Assembly (NCBI RefSeq): GCF_900100785.1
Contig: NZ_FNCP01000001.1
Span: 310,001 to 374,000 of the forward strand
Direction of reading: 5' to 3'
Length of the DNA stretch: 64,000 nt
Source: Desulfosporosinus hippei DSM 8344
GTDB lineage: Bacteria > Bacillota > Desulfitobacteriia > Desulfitobacteriales > Desulfitobacteriaceae
Positions 10,307-19,438 of the stretch are shown here, piece by piece. The notes under the pieces were generated by a model that made no database searches, was not told the DNA's origin, and saw only the letters and a program-made list of their open reading frames with translations. Within the stretch, counting starts at the first letter, position 1. Each line of letters opens with the position of its first letter. A program made the position numbers and the translations under genes.

Positions 10307-11086
10307 TTATTGCCCTTCCTTTCCATCAAAACTTTGCGCTAAGTTATCCTGCATCAAGCTTCCCATTCTCCAAGATTTAAGAGGACGTTCAAATTTATGT
10401 TCAATATAAAGCCGTAATGTCTCTAAAATCTCTTCCTGCATCCAAGCTCCCCAGCGCATCCGGTCAAGCTTAGTAATATCAGCCCGAATCAATTGCCGCA
10501 TAAACGCTACACTTCCCGCGCGAATCCAGCGCCCAGAATATCTTTCCCAACAGTTCCCACATAAGAGCCCAGCCTCTAAACTAAAAAACAAGCGATCCCC
10601 CTTCACACTGACCCCACACTCAGCACATCCCTCTAAAAAAGGACGATAGCCCAAGACATCCATTAAACGTAAAGCATAGGCACCAAGCACAAGTGAGGGT
10701 TCAAAATGTTCCAGCAGAAAAAAACAAGTTAGGGTAAGTCTAAAAAGCTCAAGGTTAGGCTGCTCTTTAATCGTCGAAATGTCTAAAAGCTCAGCAATTC
10801 CCGTCGCAGCAAATGATCGATCCAGATCGTTCCAAAGATGAGGAAAACTCTCCTTAGGGCTGCACTGGGAAACAGTGTCTAGGTTCTTCCCTCGATGGAT
10901 CAGAAAATCTCCATAGGTGAAGAGCTGAGCTCCTGCTCGTTGACGACTCTTAGGTTTCCGCACTCCTTTGGCAACCGCTTGAAGTTTCCCCAACTCACGG
11001 GAAAAAAGAGTGAGTACCCGATCCGACTCACCAAATTGTTTGCTGCGGATCACCAACGCGTCCGCATGATAAACGGCCACGCCCAC
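10307..11086 (-). CDS. recO: DNA repair protein RecO
   Basis: This is the recombination mediator that, with RecR, helps load RecA onto SSB-coated single-stranded DNA in the RecFOR pathway. The 259 residues show the N-terminal OB-fold (ALVIRSKQFGESDRVLTLFSRELGKLQAVAKGVRK). The C-terminal zinc-finger cysteines appear as CAECGVSVKGD and then CGNC. The location next to era, with deoC between them here, matches the common Firmicutes arrangement. Confidence 0.95.
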   Translation of the reverse strand: MGVAVYHADALVIRSKQFGESDRVLTLFSRELGKLQAVAKGVRKPKSRQRAGAQLFTYGDFLIHRGKNLDTVSQCSPKESFPHLWNDLDRSFAATGIAELLDISTIKEQPNLELFRLTLTCFFLLEHFEPSLVLGAYALRLMDVLGYRPFLEGCAECGVSVKGDRLFFSLEAGLLCGNCWERYSGRWIRAGSVAFMRQLIRADITKLDRMRWGAWMQEEILETLRLYIEHKFERPLKSWRMGSLMQDNLAQSFDGKEGQ

Positions 11087-11143
11087 TCACCCTTTCTATT
11101 CTTTGTTATCTTTAAACTTAGTATACATCGTTCAACTGCTCAG

Positions 11144-11216
11144 ACATGAAATGTGCCTTCTCCCGAGCATTCGTCACCTCGTCTCTAGTCGTAAGACCGA
11201 GTCGATGTACACACAA
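11144..11216. repeat. Internally deleted copy of the 269-bp hairpin element
   Basis: Only the two ends of the element found at 12929-13197 and 21670-21938 remain: a left part like ACATGAAATGTGCCTTCTC and a right part like CGTAAGACCGAGTCGATGT ending TACACACAA. About 200 bp of the interior is missing. It ends 2 nt from the deoC stop, the same placement as the full copies behind cdd and rsmE. Confidence 0.75.
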
Positions 11217-11218
11217 GA

Positions 11219-11854
11219 TCATGCAAGCACTGCACTGGTGCCTAATCGATCCGCTCCTGCCTCAACAAGCTCTAAGGCGAACTCCTTAGTCCTAATACCA
11301 CCTGAAGCTTTTACCTTTACACCTTCTCCGACCCAAGCCTTTAAATTACGGACATCTTCAATCGTGGCTCCTCCTCCGGCAAAACCAGTGGAAGTCTTAA
11401 TAAAATCTGCTCCAGCGCGTTTAACAATCTCTGCCACGGACTTTTTCTCGTCTTCAGTCAGCAAAGACGTTTCAATAATGATTTTTATGATTAAACCACA
11501 GCTATGAGCTGCTTCGACGACTCTAGAAACATCTTTCTCAACAGCTGCCCAATTCCCCGACTTTACCCAACCGATATTAATGACAGCATCAACTTCCTTG
11601 CCGCCGTGGGCTTTAACCATTAATATTTCTTGAACTTTAACTTCAGTAAAGGTTGCACCTAAAGGAAAACCCACAACCGCAGCAACACATATTCCTGTGC
11701 CATGCAAAAGTTTAGCTGCCATTTGGACATATGAGGGATTAACACAAACAGTAGCAAATTTATGATGCTGAGCCTCATGACAAAGTGTCACAATATCCTT
11801 CTCAGATGCTGCCGGTCTTAACAATGTATGATCTGTTATAGCTGCAAGATTCAT
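11219..11854 (-). CDS. deoC: Deoxyribose-phosphate aldolase
   Basis: This is a class I aldolase that splits 2-deoxyribose 5-phosphate to glyceraldehyde 3-phosphate and acetaldehyde in deoxynucleoside salvage. The protein has 211 residues and a TIM-barrel layout. It begins with the family's DHTLLRP. The Schiff-base lysine lies in GADFIKTSTGF, and GGIRT is seen near the C-terminus. It lies 2 nt after era and shares its direction. Together with cytidine deaminase two genes upstream, it suggests nucleoside breakdown functions in this operon. The insertion of deoC between era and recO is unusual relative to Bacillus. Confidence 0.96.
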   Translation of the reverse strand: MNLAAITDHTLLRPAASEKDIVTLCHEAQHHKFATVCVNPSYVQMAAKLLHGTGICVAAVVGFPLGATFTEVKVQEILMVKAHGGKEVDAVINIGWVKSGNWAAVEKDVSRVVEAAHSCGLIIKIIIETSLLTEDEKKSVAEIVKRAGADFIKTSTGFAGGGATIEDVRNLKAWVGEGVKVKASGGIRTKEFALELVEAGADRLGTSAVLA

Positions 11855-11856
11855 TA

Positions 11857-12768
11857 TTATCCCTTTTCCTTTCCATAACCATAATTGCGCAAGCTATCTG
11901 CTCGATTGCGCCAATCCTTTTTAACTTTAACCCAAAGCTCTAAGAAAACAGGACTTCCTAGTAAAGCTTCGATATCCAAACGAGCTAAGCGACCAATTTC
12001 CTTGAGCTGTTTGCCACCGGCCCCAATGATAATCCCCTTTTGAGAGTCTCTCTCTACGATTACCTGGGCACGCACTTTAACTAGAGTTTTCTTTTCTTCA
12101 ACTGATTCTATAACTACCGCAATCGAATGAGGAACCTCATCCCTCGTTAATTGAAGAACCTTTTCTCGGACTAATTCCGCCATAATAAAACGCTCCGGCT
12201 GATCAGTCACTTCATCTTCCGGATAATACATGGGCCCATTAGGCATTTTATCGAAAATCACCTTTAAAAGCTCATCGGTATTTTCCCCTGTTTTTGCAGA
12301 AATAGGTACGATAGCCTTGAAATCTGCCAAACTAGAAAATTCCTGAATCCTACGCATCAATTGTTCTTTAGTCAATAAGTCAACTTTATTGAGTGCAAGT
12401 ACGCAAGGAGTTTTCGTCTGCTTGAGCATCTCAATGATAAACTCTTCTCCAGGGCCAAACTCTGCTGAAAGATCTACCATATAAAGAATCACATCAACCT
12501 CTCGCATTGATTCTTTGGCAGCCCCTACCATAAATTCACCGAGCTTATGTTTCGGTTTATGTATTCCGGGAGTATCTAAAAAGACAATTTGTCCACGTTC
12601 TTCCGTCAGGATGCATTGGATTCTATTACGAGTAGTCTGAGGCTTGTCGGACATGATTAAGACCTTCTGGCCTAACAAATGATTAAGTAAAGTAGATTTA
12701 CCGGCATTAGGTCTACCTATAACAGAAACAAAGCCTGAACGAAATTGATGCGATTTTGTTGAAACCAA
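11857..12768 (-). CDS. era: GTPase Era
   Basis: This is an essential GTPase that binds 16S rRNA near its 3' end during 30S ribosome assembly. The G1 motif GRPNAGKST, DTPG and NKVD are all visible in the first 130 residues. The C-terminal KH domain contains GIIIGAGGKQLKEIG. The length of 303 residues is typical. It is preceded by a non-coding stretch that includes a 269-bp repeat behind cdd, and is followed at 2 nt by deoC. Confidence 0.98.
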   Translation of the reverse strand: MVSTKSHQFRSGFVSVIGRPNAGKSTLLNHLLGQKVLIMSDKPQTTRNRIQCILTEERGQIVFLDTPGIHKPKHKLGEFMVGAAKESMREVDVILYMVDLSAEFGPGEEFIIEMLKQTKTPCVLALNKVDLLTKEQLMRRIQEFSSLADFKAIVPISAKTGENTDELLKVIFDKMPNGPMYYPEDEVTDQPERFIMAELVREKVLQLTRDEVPHSIAVVIESVEEKKTLVKVRAQVIVERDSQKGIIIGAGGKQLKEIGRLARLDIEALLGSPVFLELWVKVKKDWRNRADSLRNYGYGKEKG

Positions 12769-12928
12769 AGGTGAAGCACTTCCCTATCTTTTTTATCATT
12801 AATTTTATTATTACCATAACCGTAAATAAAAGCGTCTATTCAGCACATTTTCCAGACAATATTCTTAAAGGGTGTACATTATATCATCTAACATGAAGGC
12901 AGGCCGAGAATCGCACCCCAACTTCATT

Positions 12929-13197
12929 GAAGGCGCACATGAAATGTGCCTTCTCCCAAGCATTTGCACTCCCGTCCCCAGACTAGGACGCAGTGTGATA
13001 CATCAGCGACGTCTTTTACGTAAGCAGCTAAGCAAACTTCCGTTCAAGCGACCCCAGACACGGGGCAGTGTACAAGGATGTACACTGCCGCCAGTGAGCC
13101 ACGGACGGCTCATCTGGCGGGAACCCCGCTACCCAAAGAAAAGAGCTTGAATGGTTAGTTTGCTCTGCGTCGTAAGACCGAGTCGATGTACACACAA
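12929..13197. repeat. 269-bp nested-hairpin intergenic element, copy A
   Basis: This element is almost identical to 21670-21938. Long outer arms pair imperfectly: GTGTGATACATC near 12979 with GATGTACACAC near 13184, and AGCAAACTTCCGTTCAAGC with GCTTGAATGGTTAGTTTGCT. Two strong inner hairpins lie inside: GGCAGTGTACA/TGTACACTGCC and CGCCAGTGAGCC/GGCTCATCTGGCG. A third, GAAGGCGCACAT/ATGTGCCTTC, flanks the left end. Reading frames through it are not kept between copies, so it is non-coding. It starts 5 nt past the cdd stop. Confidence 0.85.
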
Positions 13198-13202
13198 GTC
13201 CC

Positions 13203-13658
13203 CTATAAAAACTCCGGCCCAAAGGCCTCCGGCAGCAATGCCTTCAAACTTGTCCATCGAATTTGCCCTTTGCCATTTATCAAAATGACTGGACAATCCA
13301 CAGCAAACTCACGGATTACTTGCCTGCATGCACCACATGGAGATGGAAAAACATCTGTGGGTACCGCAATGGCAATTCCCTTTACTTCTCGTTCTCCTTG
13401 GGCAATAGCCTGGAAAATTGCATTTCGTTCAGCACAGATTGTCAAGCCATAGCTGGCATTCTCAACGTTACATCCGGAATAGATCTTACCGGAGGAAAAT
13501 AAAACTGCTGACCCAACGGGATAATGAGAGTAAGGTACATAGGCATTTTCATAGGCGGCTTTAGCCTTAGAAGCCAACTCATTGAGAATATCAGAATCAA
13601 GCAGCCCCTTAAATTCAGTCGCTATTTTTTTAAACAGTTGAGATTGGCTCTGATTCAA
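13203..13658 (-). CDS. cdd: Cytidine deaminase
   Basis: This zinc enzyme converts cytidine and deoxycytidine to uridine and deoxyuridine in pyrimidine salvage. The zinc and catalytic motifs CAERNAIFQAI and PCGACRQV are present, along with the N-terminal YVPYSHYPVGSAV signature. At 151 residues it is the small homotetrameric form with a short extra N-terminus. The gene lies between dgkA and era, exactly as in Bacillus. A structured repeat follows directly after the stop. Confidence 0.96.
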   Translation of the reverse strand: MNQSQSQLFKKIATEFKGLLDSDILNELASKAKAAYENAYVPYSHYPVGSAVLFSSGKIYSGCNVENASYGLTICAERNAIFQAIAQGEREVKGIAIAVPTDVFPSPCGACRQVIREFAVDCPVILINGKGQIRWTSLKALLPEAFGPEFL

Positions 13659-13675
13659 ATAAATTACCCCCTATT

Positions 13676-14059
13676 CTAGAACATCTTACTCGCCAAACGT
13701 AGTAGTGGAGGAAGAAAAACGACAAAACCAATAACAACTGCCTGAATGGCAGTCACCAACACAGCGCCTGCGGCGATATCTTTTGCCATCCCCGCTAAGG
13801 GGTGAAAATTTGGCTGAACCATGTCTACTACAGTTTCAATGGCGGTATTCATTACTTCCGCGCCAATCACGCTGCCGATGGCCAAAATAAGGATCAGCCA
13901 TTCAAGCCGTGTAACCTCACTCCACCAAGCAAGGAGCAAAACAGCACTACCTGCAAAGAGATGAAATTGGACGTGTTTTTGAGTCCTTACAGTATATATC
14001 ATTCCTCGCCAAGCCTGATTTAGACTACGCAAAAACCCTGGTTTCCTATAAATCCCCAT
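13676..14059 (-). CDS. dgkA: Diacylglycerol/undecaprenol kinase family protein
   Basis: This is a small integral membrane lipid kinase. In Firmicutes this family mainly phosphorylates undecaprenol to recycle the cell-wall lipid carrier. The 127 residues include three hydrophobic helices (FAGSAVLLLAWW, WLILILAIGSVIGAEVMNTAIE and AAGAVLVTAIQAVVIGFVVFLP). The family core EVMNTAIETVVD is followed by HPLAGMAKDIAAGAVL. It sits between ybeY and cdd in the conserved order. Confidence 0.93.
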   Translation of the reverse strand: MGIYRKPGFLRSLNQAWRGMIYTVRTQKHVQFHLFAGSAVLLLAWWSEVTRLEWLILILAIGSVIGAEVMNTAIETVVDMVQPNFHPLAGMAKDIAAGAVLVTAIQAVVIGFVVFLPPLLRLASKMF

Positions 14060-14094
14060 TTACTCCCTCCCTTAGATTATTGCACAAAAGTATT

Positions 14095-14568
14095 CTACAC
14101 TCTCTCTAACTTCAATTCAGCCATTATCTCTTCTTCTTTACTGCGCATTTCTTGTTTATCATTCTCTTCTTCATGATCATAGCCTAATAAATGGAGTAAA
14201 CCATGAACCGCAAGGTAGACAATTTCCCGTTCAAAGGAATGTCCATATTCCTGGGCTTGAGCCCTTGCTCGCTCAACGGAGATTACTATATCTCCAAGCA
14301 TTTGATCCTCTTCCTCAATTTCAGGTTCGTCTTCCACCTCTTCCTGCAAAGCAAAAGAAAGAACATCTGTCGGTCTGTCTACTCCTCGATATTCTAGATT
14401 TAAAGCATGTATTCGTTGATTATCAACTAGCAAGAGGCTTACTTCCGCTTCTTCAGGGCCATTTGATAGTTGCAGAGCCTCATTTATTGCTTGATTTAAT
14501 AAATTTGCCAGAGGGTCACGTTCTGCCGGTAAAACCGATTCTTCTTCCCAAGAGATGTCAATGATCAC
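14095..14568 (-). CDS. ybeY: Endoribonuclease YbeY
   Basis: This metal-dependent RNase is involved in 16S rRNA 3'-end maturation and 70S ribosome quality control. The zinc-binding motif [14 protein letters not shown] (H-x3-H-x5-H) is clear near the C-terminus. [13 protein letters not shown] and LGDIVIS are also present. The length of 157 residues is typical. It lies directly upstream of dgkA and downstream of pgpH, as in most Firmicutes. Confidence 0.96.
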   Translation of the reverse strand: MIIDISWEEESVLPAERDPLANLLNQAINEALQLSNGPEEAEVSLLLVDNQRIHALNLEYRGVDRPTDVLSFALQEEVEDEPEIEEEDQMLGDIVISVERARAQAQEYGHSFEREIVYLAVHGLLHLLGYDHEEENDKQEMRSKEEEIMAELKLERV

Positions 14569-14761
14569 ATATTTCGAGTAAACCTTATCTTAAATCTAAC
14601 CAGAGTAGATTGATTGGTTTACCCTCCCCCCCTTCAAATTGTAACAATTAATCAATAGGATCATTCCAATTTCTAAACTTATATATCTTAACTAGTAGGG
14701 TGGCAGTAGTAATACTCCACTCGCCAAAAGATTAGATCACAGAAAATCTTTTTTGCGTAGA

Positions 14762-17032
14762 TCATCTGTCTTGTGAAACCTTTATTTCAGCAGACTCCTC
14801 AAGATTATCCCCCTGCTTTTCCTTGGGAGGATTTTTGTCACTCTCTTGAACCCCTTGATCTTCAAGTTTTTTATGCATTGAGTTACTGTTGTTATCCTTT
14901 ATGTTCGGCATCTCCGGATATTCTACCCGAGAATGAAAAATACCACTCAAGACACGAACAAAGGCCATAGCAATCCGGTCTAAATCTTGAAACGTTAAAT
15001 CACACTGATCTAATTGCCCGTCGTTTAGCTTGTCTTTAATAATTTTCCGAACAAAGCCTTCGACTCGCCCCGGGGTTGGTTGTTTCATAGACCTTACAGC
15101 AGCCTCTACATTATCCGCTAAAGCAACCAGTGCCGCCTCTTTAGTCTGAGGTTTTGGCCCCTCATAATGGAAAGACTCCTCCGGTACATTTTCATATTCC
15201 TCAAGTGCTTTATGATAAAAGAAACTCACCAGACTATCTCCATGATGCTGAGCTATAATATCCTGGATCTGCTGCGGAAGTTTATTATCCTTAGCCAGTT
15301 CTAATCCGTCTTTAACGTGGGAGGTAATAATCAAGGAGCTTAGAGTCGGAGCAATCTTATCATGGGGATTATCCTGGGTAAATTGGTTTTCGATAAAGAA
15401 ATACGGACGCTTTAACTTTCCAATATCATGGTACAAAGCTGCAACCCTAACCAAGGTGGCATCCGCTTGAACTGCTTCCGCCGCAGCTTCAGCGAGATTG
15501 CCAACTAAAATACTATGATGATAGGTGCCGGGGGCCTCCATCAACAGGCGTTTTAATAATGGTCGATTAGGATCAGATAATTCCAGCAGTCTTACAGAAG
15601 AGGTAATGTGAAATCCTGATTCAAACCAATGCAATGCCCCAACTGTTAGAAATGACGATGCTAATCCGTTGACAATACCTAATATCACACCTACTCCCCA
15701 AACTGCTAAGCGCATATCCGAAGTCAAGGCGATCCCACTGATAACAAAAACATTTACAGCCGATACAAATATTCCGGCACGAGCTAAATCAGACCGTTGA
15801 CTTAAACGAGACACACTATAAACTCCTACAATCCCGCCAAAAAGAGCCACCACTCCTGAATGAAGCCCGAAGGAAGTCGATAGAACAGGATCGACTAAAA
15901 CCGCCACAAAAACTGCTAAAACCAAGGAAACCATAATAGCTATATCCACACCAACCAAAATTGCAACTGTCATAGTTGCCCAGGCTATGGGAATCAGCAT
16001 ACCTGATAAGGAATTAAAGTCGGCCCCCAAATTTAAAGCAATCACTGCACGTCCAATAGCTACAACTAAGCACATAATAAGACCAATCAGAACCAGGCGA
16101 TTTGTCATAACAAAAATATCTCTTTTATACTGAAACAAATAGGTTAAAATGGAACCCATGCCAATTAGTACGATCAGAGCAATTCCAACCACAGATTTCC
16201 AGGCATTCTGGTTATTTATCAACCCATAATCAACCAAAACTTGATAAGTCGTCTCATCAACAATTTCACCGGTACCCACGATTTTTTGAAGAGCCTTATA
16301 ATGCAAGACCTCCTGCTTTATTAAGGCACGTGCAGCTGCTCGCAAGGCTTCCGTAGTAGGCTCATCTACGATCAAGGTAGGTTGAGTCACTTCTTGATCG
16401 ATAAACACCTTAAATAATTCTTTGGCATTCTCATCTAACTGGGACTGCTCAAAATCTTTTTTGAGGTTCTCACGAAACACCACCATTTGCTCACTGGTTC
16501 TTGCCCCGGAATCTAAATTGCGAGCTCTGCTCATGATAATATCTCTACCGGCCTTTTCAATCTCGTTAAGATCACTCGAATCATTTTCTACCAAAAAAGT
16601 CAACGCACTCTCCGAGACACTTGTAAAAAGTTCCCTTTTTCTGAGTTCGTTAATTCTATCCGACTTTGTTGAGGCATCTCGCAAAGCAGTGAAGGCACTC
16701 CCAATCTCCTTAGTTAATAGACTCAGATACTCCTCATCCGACTTATACACCGGCTGGACTGCTTTCGAAGCAGCCTCTTTATCTCGATTATACTTTGCCT
16801 GATCTACAATATCTTTAGTCCACGGTGCCGTAATAAGCTGTGGACTTGGTTCTCCTACCTCTAAGTGTAATGTGGATACAAAAATATTCGAAGATAATAA
16901 AACCGTAAGTAACAGAAAATACATCACCCCAACAATGGCCCTAAGCCAAGTGGTGTGATGTTTAAGCCAATCAAGACGGCCAGATAGCTCATCCCAGATC
17001 GTTTTGAACATTTTGATCTTCAATATCATCAT
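14762..17032 (-). CDS. pgpH: Cyclic-di-AMP phosphodiesterase PgpH (7TMR-HD protein)
   Basis: This is a membrane HD-domain hydrolase (YqfF family) that breaks c-di-AMP down to pApA. A single N-terminal transmembrane helix (VGVMYFLLLTVLL) leads into a large extracellular 7TMR-HDED domain up to about residue 270. Seven transmembrane helices follow. The cytoplasmic HD domain has YHHSILVGNLAEAA and LYHDIGKLKRPYFFIENQ. The tail after about residue 715 is acidic, lysine-rich and low in complexity. The start is uncertain: ATG and TTG codons within 24 nt are all possible. The phoH gene that usually precedes it in Bacillus is absent here. Confidence 0.95.
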   Translation of the reverse strand: MMILKIKMFKTIWDELSGRLDWLKHHTTWLRAIVGVMYFLLLTVLLSSNIFVSTLHLEVGEPSPQLITAPWTKDIVDQAKYNRDKEAASKAVQPVYKSDEEYLSLLTKEIGSAFTALRDASTKSDRINELRKRELFTSVSESALTFLVENDSSDLNEIEKAGRDIIMSRARNLDSGARTSEQMVVFRENLKKDFEQSQLDENAKELFKVFIDQEVTQPTLIVDEPTTEALRAAARALIKQEVLHYKALQKIVGTGEIVDETTYQVLVDYGLINNQNAWKSVVGIALIVLIGMGSILTYLFQYKRDIFVMTNRLVLIGLIMCLVVAIGRAVIALNLGADFNSLSGMLIPIAWATMTVAILVGVDIAIMVSLVLAVFVAVLVDPVLSTSFGLHSGVVALFGGIVGVYSVSRLSQRSDLARAGIFVSAVNVFVISGIALTSDMRLAVWGVGVILGIVNGLASSFLTVGALHWFESGFHITSSVRLLELSDPNRPLLKRLLMEAPGTYHHSILVGNLAEAAAEAVQADATLVRVAALYHDIGKLKRPYFFIENQFTQDNPHDKIAPTLSSLIITSHVKDGLELAKDNKLPQQIQDIIAQHHGDSLVSFFYHKALEEYENVPEESFHYEGPKPQTKEAALVALADNVEAAVRSMKQPTPGRVEGFVRKIIKDKLNDGQLDQCDLTFQDLDRIAMAFVRVLSGIFHSRVEYPEMPNIKDNNSNSMHKKLEDQGVQESDKNPPKEKQGDNLEESAEIKVSQDR

Positions 17033-17098
17033 CCTTACTTCCCAGTGCCCTTCCTAGGTTTCTTTTAGATCCTAGGACTGAAACATATTGGTACCCTC

Positions 17099-18274
17099 TT
17101 ATGGATTCGCGTATACAGCCAAATCCTCGTAGGTTTCCACCTCTACTCTTACTCGTTCTGAACCGGAGTTATCAGAAAGAACCTTAACCGTTTCTGCAAC
17201 AATCGGTACGCCCTGTGTTAGTTTCTTCTGAACTTCAGCCCGAGCTATTTGTTCAGCTAATTGGCGCGCTTTGGAAACAGTACGTTCTATATGCACATTA
17301 TGAAGTTCTATATGATTCACTCTTATACCTTCGACAGGAAAGCGCCAATTCCTCCAGAGTTTTAGAGATTGGCTGATCACTTCTTCTCGAGATTGCTCAA
17401 AGGGAGATTTTTCTGCTGTTAGCATTATAACGCGAGAGCCGATTTTTATACCCCTTCCTTTGGCCACTCTCCCACTTTCCTCCACCTTATCCTCGACTAA
17501 AGGGATTTGTCCTTCAGCACTATACCACACTCGCGCTCGAACGAATCCTCTGGCTACAGAAACAGGGGCATTTTTAGCACTGCTCATATTATTCACTTCC
17601 GGACTCTTAATTAATACTTGCCCAGCCCGAACAGTTTCACCTTCATGAATCAGGGGAGTTCCGTCAATTACCATAATTTCCTTTACAATTCCGGCCCGAC
17701 TTGCGACAAGGTTACCGACTTCATCCGGAATAGACGGACGGGTTTTTTCCGAAACTCTGATTTGAATGCTTGTTCCCTGACGTTCTATGCCAATCCAAGC
17801 TGCATCCGGAAGTTGCTCCTGAAGTGATTTAGCTATTCCGTTTAAATCTAAGTCTTTAGAGTACACCCATGTTCTAAGCCCGAGTTTCTCTGCACGTTCT
17901 ATAACGTCAGTGGCAATGAGATTCTTATTTCCTGTCACAGAAATAGAGAGGACAAGTTGAGACAATATCGTAAGAACCGAAGCAATGATAACGATTCCGA
18001 TTAACAATCCTTTTCTTCGCCACCAACGCGCAGCAACAAAAGGCCAGCCATATTTAGCAACAATGTGAACTCTAGTATGGGTACGACGGGCAGGTCTGCG
18101 CAATCGCCTGAAATCGGCAAGCTTAATTTGAGCACGCATACCCCGCTCAGATTTTTGTGTATGATAGAGAACGATGCCTTCTTTTGATACCTGATTAACG
18201 AAGTGTGCTAAATGCTCTCCCCTTGCCAGGAAAAGAATTCGCCCGTACCAAAACCTTCGCAGCCATTCAAACAT
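17099..18274 (-). CDS. yqfD: Sporulation protein YqfD
   Basis: This is a stage IV sporulation-associated membrane protein. It has 391 residues, with one transmembrane helix around residues 90 to 110 (GLLIGIVIIASVLTILSQLVLSI) and a large domain beyond it. The start MFEWLRRFWYGRI is preceded by GGAGACGAAG. The ATG overlaps the yqfC stop, so the two are translationally coupled. In Bacillus the pair is made in the mother cell under SigE. I could not identify a SigE promoter upstream of yqfC with certainty. Confidence 0.93.
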   Translation of the reverse strand: MFEWLRRFWYGRILFLARGEHLAHFVNQVSKEGIVLYHTQKSERGMRAQIKLADFRRLRRPARRTHTRVHIVAKYGWPFVAARWWRRKGLLIGIVIIASVLTILSQLVLSISVTGNKNLIATDVIERAEKLGLRTWVYSKDLDLNGIAKSLQEQLPDAAWIGIERQGTSIQIRVSEKTRPSIPDEVGNLVASRAGIVKEIMVIDGTPLIHEGETVRAGQVLIKSPEVNNMSSAKNAPVSVARGFVRARVWYSAEGQIPLVEDKVEESGRVAKGRGIKIGSRVIMLTAEKSPFEQSREEVISQSLKLWRNWRFPVEGIRVNHIELHNVHIERTVSKARQLAEQIARAEVQKKLTQGVPIVAETVKVLSDNSGSERVRVEVETYEDLAVYANP

Positions 18275-18555
18275 TACTTCGTCTCCCCTCCATCAAACCA
18301 AAAGGAAGACAGTTCCCCTTCAATTTGCAGTTCTGTCGCTAAAATGACCTTGAGCATTAACCCCTTCCCTCTAAAAAAGATATCCCCTTCCGCAGTTTCC
18401 AAGCGTATCTCTTCTTCCGAGAAATTTTGGATACTAATATAGTTCTCAACCATTATTTGTCTTTTTCCGGTTATTGTAATTTTAGGACCTTCGCCCACTA
18501 CATCCGGTGGAAAATCCAAAACTTCTCCAACACTGGTTTGTATTTTCTTAAACAA
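18274..18555 (-). CDS. yqfC: Sporulation protein YqfC
   Basis: This is a small YabP/YqfC-family protein (about 93 residues) needed for sporulation together with YqfD. The family pattern is seen in PDVVGEGPKITITGKRQIMVENY and FFRGKGLMLKVILATELQIEG. I favour the TTG at 18555, because GGGGAGGG lies 6 nt before it. The GTG at 18573 would use part of that same site as coding sequence. The gene overlaps yqfD by one base. Confidence 0.88.
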   Translation of the reverse strand: MFKKIQTSVGEVLDFPPDVVGEGPKITITGKRQIMVENYISIQNFSEEEIRLETAEGDIFFRGKGLMLKVILATELQIEGELSSFWFDGGETK

Positions 18556-18652
18556 AAAAAACCCTCCCCTCACGAATATTTATGAAGGGAAAAGCAATAA
18601 TAGTCCAAGCCTTAGAATTTTCTCTTAAATATGCTAATCTTATAAAATTGTA

Positions 18653-18684
18653 AAGGCTCAGTTACTTGTGTAACTGAGCCTTCT
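18653..18684 (-). terminator. Terminator downstream of yqeY
   Basis: A 13-bp stem (AAGGCTCAGTTAC with GTAACTGAGCCTT) has a short loop and is followed on the minus strand by TTTACAATTTT. It lies 17 nt past the yqeY stop and separates rpsU-yqeY from the yqfC sporulation unit. Confidence 0.85.
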
Positions 18685-18700
18685 CCTAAAACTAAACTTA

Positions 18701-19153
18701 CTATGCCCCAAGAATTTCCCGTACAATTTGATTGACAAGTTTGCCATCTGCACGGCCTTTTGTCTTAGGGGTTACTGCCCCCATGACTTTCCCGAGGTCT
18801 TTAAGGCTTTGTGCCCCTAGTGTGGTAACGGTCTCATTAACGAGTTGGCGAATATCCCCTTCAGAAAGCTGTTGAGGAAGGTAATCCATAAGAACAGCTA
18901 TTTCCTCTCCCAAAGCTTTAACCTGATCAGGGCGATTCGCTTGCCCGAAAACCTCAAGCGCATCCCGACGCAGCTTCATTTCGCGAGCTAATACTTCGAT
19001 GACTTGCTCATCGTTAAATTCAATCCTCTTGTCGATCTCAGCATTTTTTATGGCAGCCCTAGCCATTCGAATGACGGAAAGTCTTACCTTCCCCTCCTCT
19101 TTGGCCCTCATGGCAACCTTCATATCCTCAATCAAGCGATCTTTCAGGGTCAA
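18701..19153 (-). CDS. yqeY: GatB/YqeY domain protein
   Basis: This is a helical protein of about 150 residues related to the tail domain of the GatB amidotransferase subunit. The precise role of stand-alone YqeY is not established; tRNA-related action is assumed. It contains LLEMKVAMR-like and VRLSVIRMARAAIKNAEI segments and a C-terminal GRADGKLVNQIVREIL. I favour the TTG at 19153, because the only Shine-Dalgarno (AAGGAG, overlapping the rpsU stop) is eight bases away. The GTG at 19162 would collide with it. It follows rpsU directly, as in Bacillus. Confidence 0.9.
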   Translation of the reverse strand: MTLKDRLIEDMKVAMRAKEEGKVRLSVIRMARAAIKNAEIDKRIEFNDEQVIEVLAREMKLRRDALEVFGQANRPDQVKALGEEIAVLMDYLPQQLSEGDIRQLVNETVTTLGAQSLKDLGKVMGAVTPKTKGRADGKLVNQIVREILGA

Positions 19154-19165
19154 TTGAGACACTCC

Positions 19166-19342
19166 TTACTTGAACTTGCGTTTACGCGCAGCTTCAGACT
19201 TTTTCTTTCTCTTCACACTCGGTTTTTCATACGCCTCGTGCTTACGAGCTTCTGCGCTAACACCTGCCTTTTGACAAGAACGCTTGAACCGGCGGAGTGC
19301 GGCATCAAGGGATTCATTTTTACCAACTTTGACTTCACTCAT
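19166..19342 (-). CDS. rpsU: 30S ribosomal protein S21
   Basis: This 58-residue ribosomal protein was read directly from the sequence. It begins [20 protein letters not shown], continues [20 protein letters not shown], and ends in a basic [15 protein letters not shown] tail. S21 binds the 30S platform and helps base pairing at the Shine-Dalgarno site. The stop codon overlaps the ribosome binding site of yqeY. GGAGGGAGGGATAGACA precedes the ATG. Confidence 0.97.
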   Translation of the reverse strand: MSEVKVGKNESLDAALRRFKRSCQKAGVSAEARKHEAYEKPSVKRKKKSEAARKRKFK

Positions 19343-19438
19343 TGTCTATCCCTCCCTCCACTGGATCATCACAAATATACCTTTTTATTATACTGGATGA
19401 AGTAGGTTGCGTCAAGCGCACTTCAAATGTCAGATTGG

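Noticed and set aside
12872-13150. Open frame on the plus strand through repeat copy A
   Set aside because: The matching frame in copy B (21449-21838) has a different register and different start and end residues despite near-identical DNA, so the DNA and not the protein is conserved.
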